Origin: a virus
Virus record (IMG/VR): IMGVR_UViG_3300044641_006922
Location: 1 to 35,529 of that record
DNA: 35,529 bases
Direction: 5' to 3' (one strand)
The position numbers and the translations under genes were made by a program. Below the pieces are notes generated by a model that made no database searches, was not told the DNA's origin, and saw only the letters and a list, made by a program, of their open reading frames with translations. Positions 15,474 through 25,092 of the stretch are shown one piece after another; position 1 is the stretch's first letter, and every line of letters begins with the position of its first letter.

Positions 15474-18400
15474 TTATATCTTAGCTATTCTTATGTTAAA
15501 CATGAGCGAGTAATAAAAACCAACTTCAGTTGAATATTCAAACTCATATATTAAATCGGTGATCGGTGTTAATTTATAGTTGTTATCTATAAAATATTCC
15601 AATTTATATCGATCGCTAGAAAATAAATCTCCCCTAACTATTTCCGAAGTTGGGATTGTTGTACTTGAGGTTTTTTTAACATACAGATCGAATAAATCCC
15701 CTCTGTATATAGGTGCAACATTTAAGTCTATATAGGTATTGATATCATCATTTATTGATAAAGGATCACCCACACCAAACTGTGATATCATATTATCTAT
15801 AAACACTTTCTTTATCCCCGAATTTAAAAGGTACCTTCTAAGTATTCTATCAACTCTTATTATGCCTTTTATTCTGTTTTGATCTGGGAAATTTTGCCAA
15901 ATAACTTCCGCATTAGAAAATATTTTAAGATCAAGCTTATCGTAATCGACTCCCGAAAGATAAGGACCAACCGAACCTATTCCTGTTCCTGAATTGGCCT
16001 TTGTTATTTCCTGAATGCTCTTAATGTAACCGTCTATTGAGGAGTTTAATATTTTTACATTTCTATTTCCAGTGGTTCTCGAAATCTCGAGAGTTATGTA
16101 GTTGTTAGCTTGGATTGGATCTGGGGTTTGCATAACTTTGGATCCGAAGAAAGTTTTATATTCTTTCATCCCTCTGGTTCCAGCTACAGGTGAACCTGAA
16201 TTAGTGTTCAGGTATCTGTCGTAATACCCAGGATCCCAAGATGATGAGAATATATTAAAATTCTTTCTAGCTATAGGGGTCAGTCCTATTAGAGGATAAA
16301 CGGGACCTTCCGGATACGAACTAGCGGCAGCTAATATATTAGATCCTTCAGAAACCTTGGTGTATCCTAGATTTCTAGAAATACCAAAATACTCCTTATC
16401 CGGAGCAAAGTTACAATTTCTGAAGGAAAGATCTATTGAATTTGAACCTACGAGTGTATCGGTCTTATCCCTATCGAAATGTATAACCTTTCTGAAAATA
16501 GGCTCATATTCTCCAGAATATCTGGTCAATATAGACGGTCTAGCGGGATCTGGAGCTATTATACTATACCCAGTCTCAACTCTTGCACCTCTTAAAGTTT
16601 GAGGTCCGTTAAAATCCCTAATAACTAGGGATCCGCTAGGTTTAGTTATTTTGGTAGGTCTTTCAAAATAAAGCTCAAATCCATTATCTGTGGATATTGT
16701 CGAGTTTGAAGCCTCGTCCCACTCATAACTAGTGTATTTTATATACTGTGAACTGTTATTGAATTTATCAGATATGTAAGAAACAGAACATCTAGAAAGT
16801 AGTCCTTTGTAATAATCGGATCCACCGCTTTTTTGTATAACCGGTCTTCCTTTATAGACTGAAGAAGGACCTACCGGAACTGTTACTGGATTAGATACGG
16901 AGAAAGGTATGGTGAACAAGTATGAAGATCCAGTAGATCCCGACACCTTTCCAAATTCTATAAATCCTGGACCAACCCCAGTCGGCCAAGGGTAGTTACA
17001 GGATAAAGATGTCACACTAAAACTTCCAGCTCCGGTGGAACTTGGTCCTCCTGTGGCACCGTCTGCGTTGGGAACATATGTTAAATGTATTTCTTCCCTG
17101 AAATCGGTATCATATTCAGGATTCTTTATGGAATTTATTATTCCAGTTGGTCTAGTTGTGTTTACAACACTACCAGATGCTAAAGAAAGATCTAAAGCAG
17201 CACTTAATTTTATGTCGTCTATTAAATAAAACTTCTGAGATGAAACCAAGGGTGACCTTAGTCTTTCCTTGTCATTTAAAGTATAAAGAAGGGTATAATC
17301 TAAAACTGGATCTTCCTCATCAGTTTGATTATTAGTTCCTGGGGTAACACTAATTACTTCAACGTTTGTTGGGGTGTTTGTAGTAAACGAATATTGTGGT
17401 CCTACATTATTAGCTTCAATTATCACAATAGCAGTACTTCCTGATGAAAGGTTTCTGTCGAAATTATACTGAATGGCAAATCCCGAGGCTTGTAAAATAG
17501 GAATAACTTCAAAATCCATAAATTCATCTGCATATTCATAATAAAATGTTCCAGACGGTACCACAAAGTTTAAATTACCCAAAGGCGTAGTTACCGAAAT
17601 ACCTTCATTAGATGTTGAATATCCATTGCTTACGTAATTATCAAATTGAATTACTATTTTTGCTTTAGTTCCAGGTGCAGTAATCACGGATCCAGAATAT
17701 CCAAGACTGAATGATTTTTGATCCCTTACAACAACATCACAAACAAAAAGTATAAACTTTTGCTGGTCGTTCTCTATAACCTGATATTTAACCGGTGCCT
17801 GTATAACCGTATCGTCTTCCCTGACAGCTCTTAGTATAGCAGAAAACTTATAATCTTCGTAGCCTCTGAAATTCTTTACATATCTATCAGATTCTACAGA
17901 TCCATCAAAATCAGTATCGGATCTTTTTTTCAATACTATTTTGCAACCTCTAAATATTGTCTCGTAGTATCCAGAAGCTTCGCTATAAACAAGCGGGGTG
18001 AATAGCTCCTTAGTGTAGAATGAGGTATCACTAAATTCTTCGGTGTAGTCAGAAGGTTCTACGGTGAAATATGAAGACAAATATAAAGCATCCTCTGGAT
18101 CAGCGCTTCTAGCTCTATCTAAATCTATCTTATAAGGAAGATAACTATTCTGGTTGTTCATAAACTCCTTAGGGAAATATCTAGGAGGCTGCTCTAATAA
18201 AAACCATTCGTGTGTTAGATATTTAGGATCCGGAGTTATTCTATCGAAACTTGGAGAAAAATTAGTAGGAGAAAATGCAGGACTACTGTTTAGCCTATAT
18301 CTATTTCCTCTAGCATCTGTACCCAGAGAAGATCCCCATTTATTTATGTATGGAACTATTCTAGATATATTAGCTCTTCTTACGGTGTAATTCTCTTTCA

Positions 18401-21400
18401 GATATTCATATTCGCTATTGAGCTTACCGTAATAAAATACTTCCTCCTTAGTTGGATTAACGTTCTTTGGATCAAGTAGAATCCCTTGTATACCTATAAA
18501 CCCGTTAAAAGCTTCAAGATCTCTGGTGTATCCTATGTTAGTGTATGATGACGAAGAAGAATTGTATAAAACGTCTGAATACTGAGCAGGGAATACCACA
18601 ACATTTCCTGATGAGAATGTTCTATCTTCCAGGTTGTTTATTGCTGCGATAGAGGAACTGAGATTTAAGCTAGGATCCGAAATTTTAAATGAAGTATAGC
18701 CAGTTGCTCCGTAGAATAAATTACCTTCGTTATAAATGCTCCCCGCGTAATTTATCTGACCCCTCTTTACAAAATATGGTATATTCGGTTCTATTACATT
18801 ATCCGTATCCGGGCTTATCTGAAAATACTTATACGTTTCAGGAGTTGGTGCATAACTATAGTCAGAGCTCCAAAAATCAAAGTTAAATTCTTTAGTATCA
18901 AAGAAAGTAAATACCCCGAGGTTCAAAGATGCGGAGTCATACACATTAAACGATTTATCAGAACCTAAATTTATCTGAGCGTATATGTCTTGCAGATTTA
19001 ATACAAGCTTATATTCAAAATCATTAAATCCTATGACCTTTCTCGTAACCTGATCTAATACTGGGTCATCTACATATTTATTAACTGAATCTATCATAGA
19101 AAATCCAGATTCAGTTTTAATATAATTTCCAGGTAAAACCTGATTGGAATATTTGCTATCGAATATTATTCTATTATTCTTATTTACTGTTCCCCCTATG
19201 AAACTAACATTGCTTTTTAACTCGGAAGCATCAGTTCCATTTATCTTAACATACCCAGGATAAGAAAATGTTGAGTACTCAGTCCAATTGGTAGAAGAAT
19301 CTGGACTAGTCGTAAATTGATTTCCACCGGTTGGTCCAGACCAACTTGAAGTGGAGTAATACGTGTTATTATAAAGTACAATATCATCTACAGAGTATGC
19401 AGTGGTATTGTCCCAAGATCCCCTGTATTTTTTAGAGAATTTTGAATAGTCATCAAATATTGATATAGAATAAGAATCGTTCCCATATAGACCCGGATTC
19501 TTAACCCTAATAATAGAAGATCCGTTTTGTTGGGCATAATCCATTGTTGAAGTATCAACATCATAAAGTACAGAGGAAAGAGCTAAAGCTATTTCCGAAA
19601 CATCCTGAAGCTGACTCCCACTTGTTGTACTACCAGAAGCATTGAAGTAATATGAATTTCCTGTCGAATAATAAGATCCACCTGTCCATATCATCATGGA
19701 AGAAAAATCAGCGGAACTTATAAGATCATATCTTCTAGATCCATCTTTTCTGGATCCATTAGGCCAATATAATTTTAGAGTTAATGGTAGGTTTTCGTTA
19801 TAGGAATTCAGAAATTCAATTTCAGCATAAGCCTTTCCTGCTTCTGCTGGTAATTCTCCTTTAACCGTAACGAGTTTAGCATCGCTTCCTGTAAAGTTGA
19901 GAAGATCTATTGTTTGATTCTGGATTACAAGGGATCCTGAAGTTGCACCCGTCGAACCCGTTGCGGAAAATTGTCCCGTCGTATAATCAAAAGGTCCATA
20001 AGAATACTTAGGTTCTGAACCTCCGTATCCGCCATACTCTTCAGTTCTCTTGAGACTATAAAAATTTTCGTTTTTGTCAGTTAGATAGAATAGCTTATTA
20101 GGATCCAGCAAATTGACATTATCAGATCCTGGTAAAAATCCAGTTGCATTTTCATAAAATAATCTAATGCCTGAAGTAGCTCCTATTTCATAAGGGTTAT
20201 TGTTGTAGTAATATCCAACATTATCTCTAGAAGGAATTGGTGTGTTTTCGTTTCCTTGTAGATTTCTATATTCATAGAAAAATTTGCCATTAGTTCTAAT
20301 GCTTGCAATGTCGTTTCGAGAAACGTACATACCAACATATCTGTTTATAGTATATAAATCAGAATCATCATCATCAAAGAAAAATTCAAGGTTTAATAGA
20401 TTTGGACAAATTATTCCATTTCTAGAAAATCCAGAAGTTATATAATCTTCTAGATCGATCATAGGATCTGATTTAGCTGAGGAAAGATATTGATTTAAAA
20501 GTTCTCCCTTTCTAGTATAGATTCCTTCTGAAACACTAACTCCTTTATAGTAAGTATATGCGTTATATCCCCAGCTTACTTCTAATGGTGAATTTGAAAA
20601 TTGTTTATTGTTAAATATAGATCTTATGTATTTACCGATTTTCGTATTCTCCCTAAGATCAAAAGTTTTTATAGCAGTTGCGTTATTTAATATCTTGTTT
20701 TTAAAAGTTGATGCTACATCATTTACGAGAGGTAAATTTTCAAGTTCTGCATAAACCGCAACCTTACCGGTACCGCTTATTATACTGTAAGTGGAATTGT
20801 TAGTATTCCCCTGGAAGATCTCGCCGTCATAATAATATAAATCGCTTCCCGAAGCATCCTTCCCGTAAGCTATTTTAAACTCCGTTGGTGTGTCGTAATC
20901 AGCAATAACCTTATATCTCTTGGTTGGATCTATTTGGGTAACGTTTGTTGAATATGGATAATCCAATGGATTATCCAGCTTGAAGATAACAAAGAAGTCT
21001 GGTATTTCGTTTTTGATCCAAAGTGGTGCAAAGTAGCTAAAGTCCTCAGGATAATTTTTATCTATCAAGGCAGAAGCTCCACTTGCATAAAAGAAATCAT
21101 ACTGATCCGAAAAATATTGTGCTGGTTCATTTTCACCGTTTGTAAATTCACCAACCTGGAATATAATATCATTAGAAATTTTACCATTAGAAAAAAAAGC
21201 AGAGACGTCACTGGCATATGAATTCTCCCCTGTCACGTTGTATTTCTTAAATGCGTCATTACTCAATGTGTTGTTAACGTCCATCGAGTTAAACCAAACT
21301 CCGCCTTCAGAATCTACCGAAATTTTAAAATTTCCAGTCAATTTTGGATTTGTTCTGATGACAGAGAAAGAAGAGTTATAATCAAAAAGTCTGGATTGAG

Positions 21401-21404
21401 ACAT
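15474..21404 (-). CDS. Giant tail/baseplate-associated protein (1976 aa) with carbohydrate-binding-like module
   Basis: This is the largest gene in the window. I do not recognise the overall family. The protein is rich in Tyr, Ser, Asn and Gly, with aromatic beta-strands throughout and no membrane segment or signal peptide, fitting a large virion component. One insert is recognisable: at about residues 655-710, WDNTTAYSVDDIVLYNNTYY followed some 25 residues later by NWTEYS has the W, aYsvgDiV, Y and W spacing of the CBM5/12 chitin- or sugar-binding fold found in phage tail proteins. A Gly/Thr/Ser linker with GATG-type repeats lies near 480-495. The final 50 residues (LIYEFEYS, NIRIAKI) form a beta-rich end. 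It is followed by three collagen-like fibre genes, which may attach to it. Confidence 0.75.
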   Translation of the reverse strand: MSQSRLFDYNSSFSVIRTNPKLTGNFKISVDSEGGVWFNSMDVNNTLSNDAFKKYNVTGENSYASDVSAFFSNGKISNDIIFQVGEFTNGENEPAQYFSDQYDFFYASGASALIDKNYPEDFSYFAPLWIKNEIPDFFVIFKLDNPLDYPYSTNVTQIDPTKRYKVIADYDTPTEFKIAYGKDASGSDLYYYDGEIFQGNTNNSTYSIISGTGKVAVYAELENLPLVNDVASTFKNKILNNATAIKTFDLRENTKIGKYIRSIFNNKQFSNSPLEVSWGYNAYTYYKGVSVSEGIYTRKGELLNQYLSSAKSDPMIDLEDYITSGFSRNGIICPNLLNLEFFFDDDDSDLYTINRYVGMYVSRNDIASIRTNGKFFYEYRNLQGNENTPIPSRDNVGYYYNNNPYEIGATSGIRLFYENATGFLPGSDNVNLLDPNKLFYLTDKNENFYSLKRTEEYGGYGGSEPKYSYGPFDYTTGQFSATGSTGATSGSLVIQNQTIDLLNFTGSDAKLVTVKGELPAEAGKAYAEIEFLNSYNENLPLTLKLYWPNGSRKDGSRRYDLISSADFSSMMIWTGGSYYSTGNSYYFNASGSTTSGSQLQDVSEIALALSSVLYDVDTSTMDYAQQNGSSIIRVKNPGLYGNDSYSISIFDDYSKFSKKYRGSWDNTTAYSVDDIVLYNNTYYSTSSWSGPTGGNQFTTSPDSSTNWTEYSTFSYPGYVKINGTDASELKSNVSFIGGTVNKNNRIIFDSKYSNQVLPGNYIKTESGFSMIDSVNKYVDDPVLDQVTRKVIGFNDFEYKLVLNLQDIYAQINLGSDKSFNVYDSASLNLGVFTFFDTKEFNFDFWSSDYSYAPTPETYKYFQISPDTDNVIEPNIPYFVKRGQINYAGSIYNEGNLFYGATGYTSFKISDPSLNLSSSIAAINNLEDRTFSSGNVVVFPAQYSDVLYNSSSSSYTNIGYTRDLEAFNGFIGIQGILLDPKNVNPTKEEVFYYGKLNSEYEYLKENYTVRRANISRIVPYINKWGSSLGTDARGNRYRLNSSPAFSPTNFSPSFDRITPDPKYLTHEWFLLEQPPRYFPKEFMNNQNSYLPYKIDLDRARSADPEDALYLSSYFTVEPSDYTEEFSDTSFYTKELFTPLVYSEASGYYETIFRGCKIVLKKRSDTDFDGSVESDRYVKNFRGYEDYKFSAILRAVREDDTVIQAPVKYQVIENDQQKFILFVCDVVVRDQKSFSLGYSGSVITAPGTKAKIVIQFDNYVSNGYSTSNEGISVTTPLGNLNFVVPSGTFYYEYADEFMDFEVIPILQASGFAIQYNFDRNLSSGSTAIVIIEANNVGPQYSFTTNTPTNVEVISVTPGTNNQTDEEDPVLDYTLLYTLNDKERLRSPLVSSQKFYLIDDIKLSAALDLSLASGSVVNTTRPTGIINSIKNPEYDTDFREEIHLTYVPNADGATGGPSSTGAGSFSVTSLSCNYPWPTGVGPGFIEFGKVSGSTGSSYLFTIPFSVSNPVTVPVGPSSVYKGRPVIQKSGGSDYYKGLLSRCSVSYISDKFNNSSQYIKYTSYEWDEASNSTISTDNGFELYFERPTKITKPSGSLVIRDFNGPQTLRGARVETGYSIIAPDPARPSILTRYSGEYEPIFRKVIHFDRDKTDTLVGSNSIDLSFRNCNFAPDKEYFGISRNLGYTKVSEGSNILAAASSYPEGPVYPLIGLTPIARKNFNIFSSSWDPGYYDRYLNTNSGSPVAGTRGMKEYKTFFGSKVMQTPDPIQANNYITLEISRTTGNRNVKILNSSIDGYIKSIQEITKANSGTGIGSVGPYLSGVDYDKLDLKIFSNAEVIWQNFPDQNRIKGIIRVDRILRRYLLNSGIKKVFIDNMISQFGVGDPLSINDDINTYIDLNVAPIYRGDLFDLYVKKTSSTTIPTSEIVRGDLFSSDRYKLEYFIDNNYKLTPITDLIYEFEYSTEVGFYYSLMFNIRIAKI

Positions 21405-21428
21405 ATTTTAAGCTCGTATTATGTTTTA

Positions 21429-24400
21429 TTAAAAATTAAGTGACTTAACTCCGCTATCGAAATTAGGAGCTACCAGAGTGTCATTCTGATAAGATCCGCT
21501 GACTTGGATATCAAAAGAGAATGAATCATCATTCCTTATTTGTATATCTATACCTAATTTCTTTGTGTATGTTATGTTGGATAAATTTCCTGCCTTTCTC
21601 CATCCGCCTATGTAACCCAATTTATCAACTGCTCTAAATTGGAATATTACTGGGATATTTATAGCATTCGTTTCGCCCTCACCAAGGTACGTAACAGATA
21701 ATGCTGTTGTTCCTGGGACTTGTAACGGAGTATTCGAAACCGGTCCAAGATAAAGATAAGAACCACAAGAATATTTACCTATCAGATATTCGTCATTCGA
21801 AGAAAATCCTAACTTATCAGCATACATGTTGTCTTCTCTAGCAGCGGTTGCGCCAGTGGCAAAATCTATCGGAGTTCTTGATGCTTGCTGAACCCAGTAT
21901 TGTGGTAGGCTTGTATCTCCCCAGAATGTTTGTGTGTGTCTGAAAGGGGAATAACTTACTGAGGTTGAACTGTAAGGTTTAACCATCTCAGAGTAATTGG
22001 TGAAAGAATTAGTACTACCGACAGAAATTAAATATGGATGTCCTGTATGAATACAGAATTCTGATAAATACCCACTTCCTACTGGAGATCCCCCAGTCGT
22101 TCCTGTAAATGTACCATTCCAAACTGCTGCTGCAGTTCCACCTGCTACTGTGCTGTAGCTTGCGAATAGTGTAGGATCATAAGGGGTAAATATCGTTCCG
22201 TTTTGTGGGTAAATTCCATCTACACCGAAGTTAGTTTGGGTAGAGCTAGAAATACCGTTGTATGTATAAGATGGACTGTAGGAGTTAGTGAAGAATTGTC
22301 CAAGATCACTTAGGTCCGGATTATAGTAAAGCACCTGATTAAATCCGATGTTTCTGTATCTAGGGTATATGTATTGTGAATATGCACTAGAAGAAGCAAA
22401 CGGAGGAGCCTGCCTAAAATCTGTTGAACTCTCAACGTCATTAATGGTCAGAGCAGTTAAAGATATAGGACCGTCTCCATATCTTAGATTGGTATTATAC
22501 CCAGAAGGGAAAGCAGAAGCTATCGATGAAGGAGCTGGAGTTTCCAATCCTCCCGGAATTATTGATGAAAGCTCAACAGGAGAAGCCTGCTCGTTAAATA
22601 ACTGTATGTTGTAAGATATAGAAGCTATTTTACCTGCGTCTGTGGTGGTTGCGCTAGTAAATATCTCGTTATAGAATCCTGCATTAAGCTTGATTGTCGA
22701 TCCTTTAGAAACCTTTATCTTGTTATTATTTGAATCCACAATATAAACTTGCAATACACCCTTAGCATTGCTTAATTCTGCTTTCATTAAGGTTATCTGG
22801 TTTTGGAGATCTGTTAACTTATCAAATAGATTTAAAACAGTTCCCGAATTCGTGTAGAATCCACTAGCAATACCTACTGCGTTGTGGTAATATGTGTCGC
22901 TTCCTACAGTAAATTGCTCAGATAAATGCGAGGGAAGTCCTTGTGCATTTAATTCTGCTTGCATTCTAGTAACTGCAGAATCCTCTGTATTAGTTCTTAA
23001 AGCTACATCTATACCGGTAACTGATAAGTTATCAGGGAATGAAACTATAACCGATTCTGAATAATCAGAAGTTAAAGGATTTTCTGGCCATCCAGCTTCT
23101 GATATTGAAGCTATTTGGATTTCTAATTTTTCGCCCTTAGTGATAGGTAAATCCAGCTGGTTGATGTTTTGAACATCAGAATTACCCGGATCTTCAGGAG
23201 CCCAAATGTAAATACCTCTTTGAGGGTCGTAAACCTTTTTCCTGATGTCTGTTTTATATTCAGTCCAGTTTGAGAAGGAAGCATTTTTCCTGGTTCCATC
23301 ATTGTCGATAAATTCTATCTGCTCATTAGGCTGTGCGGATCCGCTATCGCTGAGGTATCTATATCTAACCTTGAACTGTATAACTTCCTGAGCTCCCGTA
23401 GATGGGCTAATTTGTGGTGACGGAAATGCCCAAAATCCTCTGACTCTGTATTTAGGCGGGGTTACTATTTGAGGCACGTCCACGCTCAGAGTTTTAACTT
23501 CAGAAACTAAAGAAGAATAAAGTTCAACCTTCTTAACTCTCTCTTGTATTAGGGTACTTAAATTTGCATTAACTGCTTGTACGTTAACTCCTATTGGTGT
23601 TACCCTCTGGCCAGTTACACTGACCGGACTTAAATTAGATCCTAATATAGGACTAGTGCTTACGTTTGTTAGCTGTAATGATCCTTCGTTTATAGCTGAA
23701 AATCCAGTATTTAATTGAAGTCTAGATTGATTTATAGATTCATCCAGCTGATTTAGCTCACTCTTTATCGAAGATTTTAATGCTAGCTTTTCGTTGACAA
23801 CTTTTATCGGAGTTGAGTCTGTTATCTGTCTGTTTATCTGGACCACTTTAAAATTAGTCTGATCAATCAAAGGAGGAACTGGATCTAGTCCTTCTATAGC
23901 AGGAACCTTATTTTCTTTAGCAGCTCCAAGAAAGATCTTTCCTAAATCGGATACTTCACTAAGATAATAAGTTTCTAGATTTACCACCGTACCACTAGAA
24001 TTTTTAGTCTGAAGTTCATTACTCCAGAATACTATTCCCGTAGACCAAACTGCTCCAACTATATTAAAATTATCGTCTATTGCTTTAAAGAAAATACCTT
24101 GTCTTTCGTTATATCCAATATTAACCTGTGCATATCTGGGACCAAAGTCTGTCGATGAGATAGAAAGAGTGTTACCACCTATTGTAATTGGTTGATAACC
24201 AGAAACTCTTTTAGCTTGTATAGAAGATTGATCCCTGTCTACAGAAGTTACCTGGTATTGTGTTCCGTCCTTGGTAGAAATATTATCTCCTACGTTAAGT
24301 GATCTTCCGTCAACAAATGTACTAAGCGTATCAGTATAAGTGAGTTTATCAAGTTTATAATTTCTTCTGGTTTCCTGGAATTGATTTCCATTAGTATCAG

Positions 24401-25079
24401 TAATGGTAACTAAATCATCGTAGTAACTAGTTACGCTAAAATCCCCAACAAATCTTATTGTTCTTAGAGGTAACTGCTCAATTGATTCATCTACGAAATA
24501 TCCAATACCATTATCAGTTAATGCTTGGATAAACTGATCATACGAAAAATCGTTTCTTCCTTTTAAGCTGGTGTCAAAATAATTTTTTTGAACATCGGTT
24601 GTAGTGTTAGCGATTATTCTCTTAACTACTATCCTATCCGCTGCATCAGGAACTTGACCAGTTACATTTACATTTATGTACAAAAGAGGGGTTAGGAAAC
24701 TCTCAAAGAACCAATTGTCCTTAACATCAAATGTGCTAGGTACAGCTAAATTTGTCAATCTAGCAGGTTCTTTCAAAGGTTCGCTTTTATAAACCTGAGA
24801 ATATGTTCCGTCTGGATTTCTAACTGTTGCTGAGGATTCACTAATACCTGCTAAAGCCTGTATGTTGTTGTCTATTCTTTTAATCTCTCCCCTTAAAAAT
24901 CCGTATGAAGGGATATTTTGATTTTGGGGTAGACCTTGTTCATCAAGGAATTCTATCGTAACCGTGTTATTAGTGGATACTGCAACTTCATTTAAACCAT
25001 TTATGATCTCTAATGAATTTTTTTGCAGTCTCAGAAACTGAGCTACTAATGAACTTATCGAATTTTGTGTGCCTGCCAT
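21429..25079 (-). CDS. Large tail protein with FN3-like region (1216 aa)
   Basis: I do not recognise the family. The N-terminus is helical (SSLVAQFLRLQKNSLEIING, 9-28). Two further coiled-coil-like stretches are seen, at about 430-460 (ELNQLDESINQSRLQL) and 755-780 (FDKLTDLQNQITLMKAEL). Between them, about 538-680, the pattern YRVRGFWAFPSP, then VRYRYLS, then KLEIQIASISEAGWPENP looks like a fibronectin type III domain, common in phage tail and host-recognition proteins. The C-terminal third is beta-rich and Ser/Tyr/Gly-rich. Alternating helical rods and beta modules suggest a multimeric elongated part of the baseplate or fibre network. It lies between the 734-aa and 1976-aa genes with gaps of 13 and 24 bases. 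Confidence 0.72.
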   Translation of the reverse strand: MAGTQNSISSLVAQFLRLQKNSLEIINGLNEVAVSTNNTVTIEFLDEQGLPQNQNIPSYGFLRGEIKRIDNNIQALAGISESSATVRNPDGTYSQVYKSEPLKEPARLTNLAVPSTFDVKDNWFFESFLTPLLYINVNVTGQVPDAADRIVVKRIIANTTTDVQKNYFDTSLKGRNDFSYDQFIQALTDNGIGYFVDESIEQLPLRTIRFVGDFSVTSYYDDLVTITDTNGNQFQETRRNYKLDKLTYTDTLSTFVDGRSLNVGDNISTKDGTQYQVTSVDRDQSSIQAKRVSGYQPITIGGNTLSISSTDFGPRYAQVNIGYNERQGIFFKAIDDNFNIVGAVWSTGIVFWSNELQTKNSSGTVVNLETYYLSEVSDLGKIFLGAAKENKVPAIEGLDPVPPLIDQTNFKVVQINRQITDSTPIKVVNEKLALKSSIKSELNQLDESINQSRLQLNTGFSAINEGSLQLTNVSTSPILGSNLSPVSVTGQRVTPIGVNVQAVNANLSTLIQERVKKVELYSSLVSEVKTLSVDVPQIVTPPKYRVRGFWAFPSPQISPSTGAQEVIQFKVRYRYLSDSGSAQPNEQIEFIDNDGTRKNASFSNWTEYKTDIRKKVYDPQRGIYIWAPEDPGNSDVQNINQLDLPITKGEKLEIQIASISEAGWPENPLTSDYSESVIVSFPDNLSVTGIDVALRTNTEDSAVTRMQAELNAQGLPSHLSEQFTVGSDTYYHNAVGIASGFYTNSGTVLNLFDKLTDLQNQITLMKAELSNAKGVLQVYIVDSNNNKIKVSKGSTIKLNAGFYNEIFTSATTTDAGKIASISYNIQLFNEQASPVELSSIIPGGLETPAPSSIASAFPSGYNTNLRYGDGPISLTALTINDVESSTDFRQAPPFASSSAYSQYIYPRYRNIGFNQVLYYNPDLSDLGQFFTNSYSPSYTYNGISSSTQTNFGVDGIYPQNGTIFTPYDPTLFASYSTVAGGTAAAVWNGTFTGTTGGSPVGSGYLSEFCIHTGHPYLISVGSTNSFTNYSEMVKPYSSTSVSYSPFRHTQTFWGDTSLPQYWVQQASRTPIDFATGATAAREDNMYADKLGFSSNDEYLIGKYSCGSYLYLGPVSNTPLQVPGTTALSVTYLGEGETNAINIPVIFQFRAVDKLGYIGGWRKAGNLSNITYTKKLGIDIQIRNDDSFSFDIQVSGSYQNDTLVAPNFDSGVKSLNF

Positions 25080-25092
25080 TTAATTTTTAATA

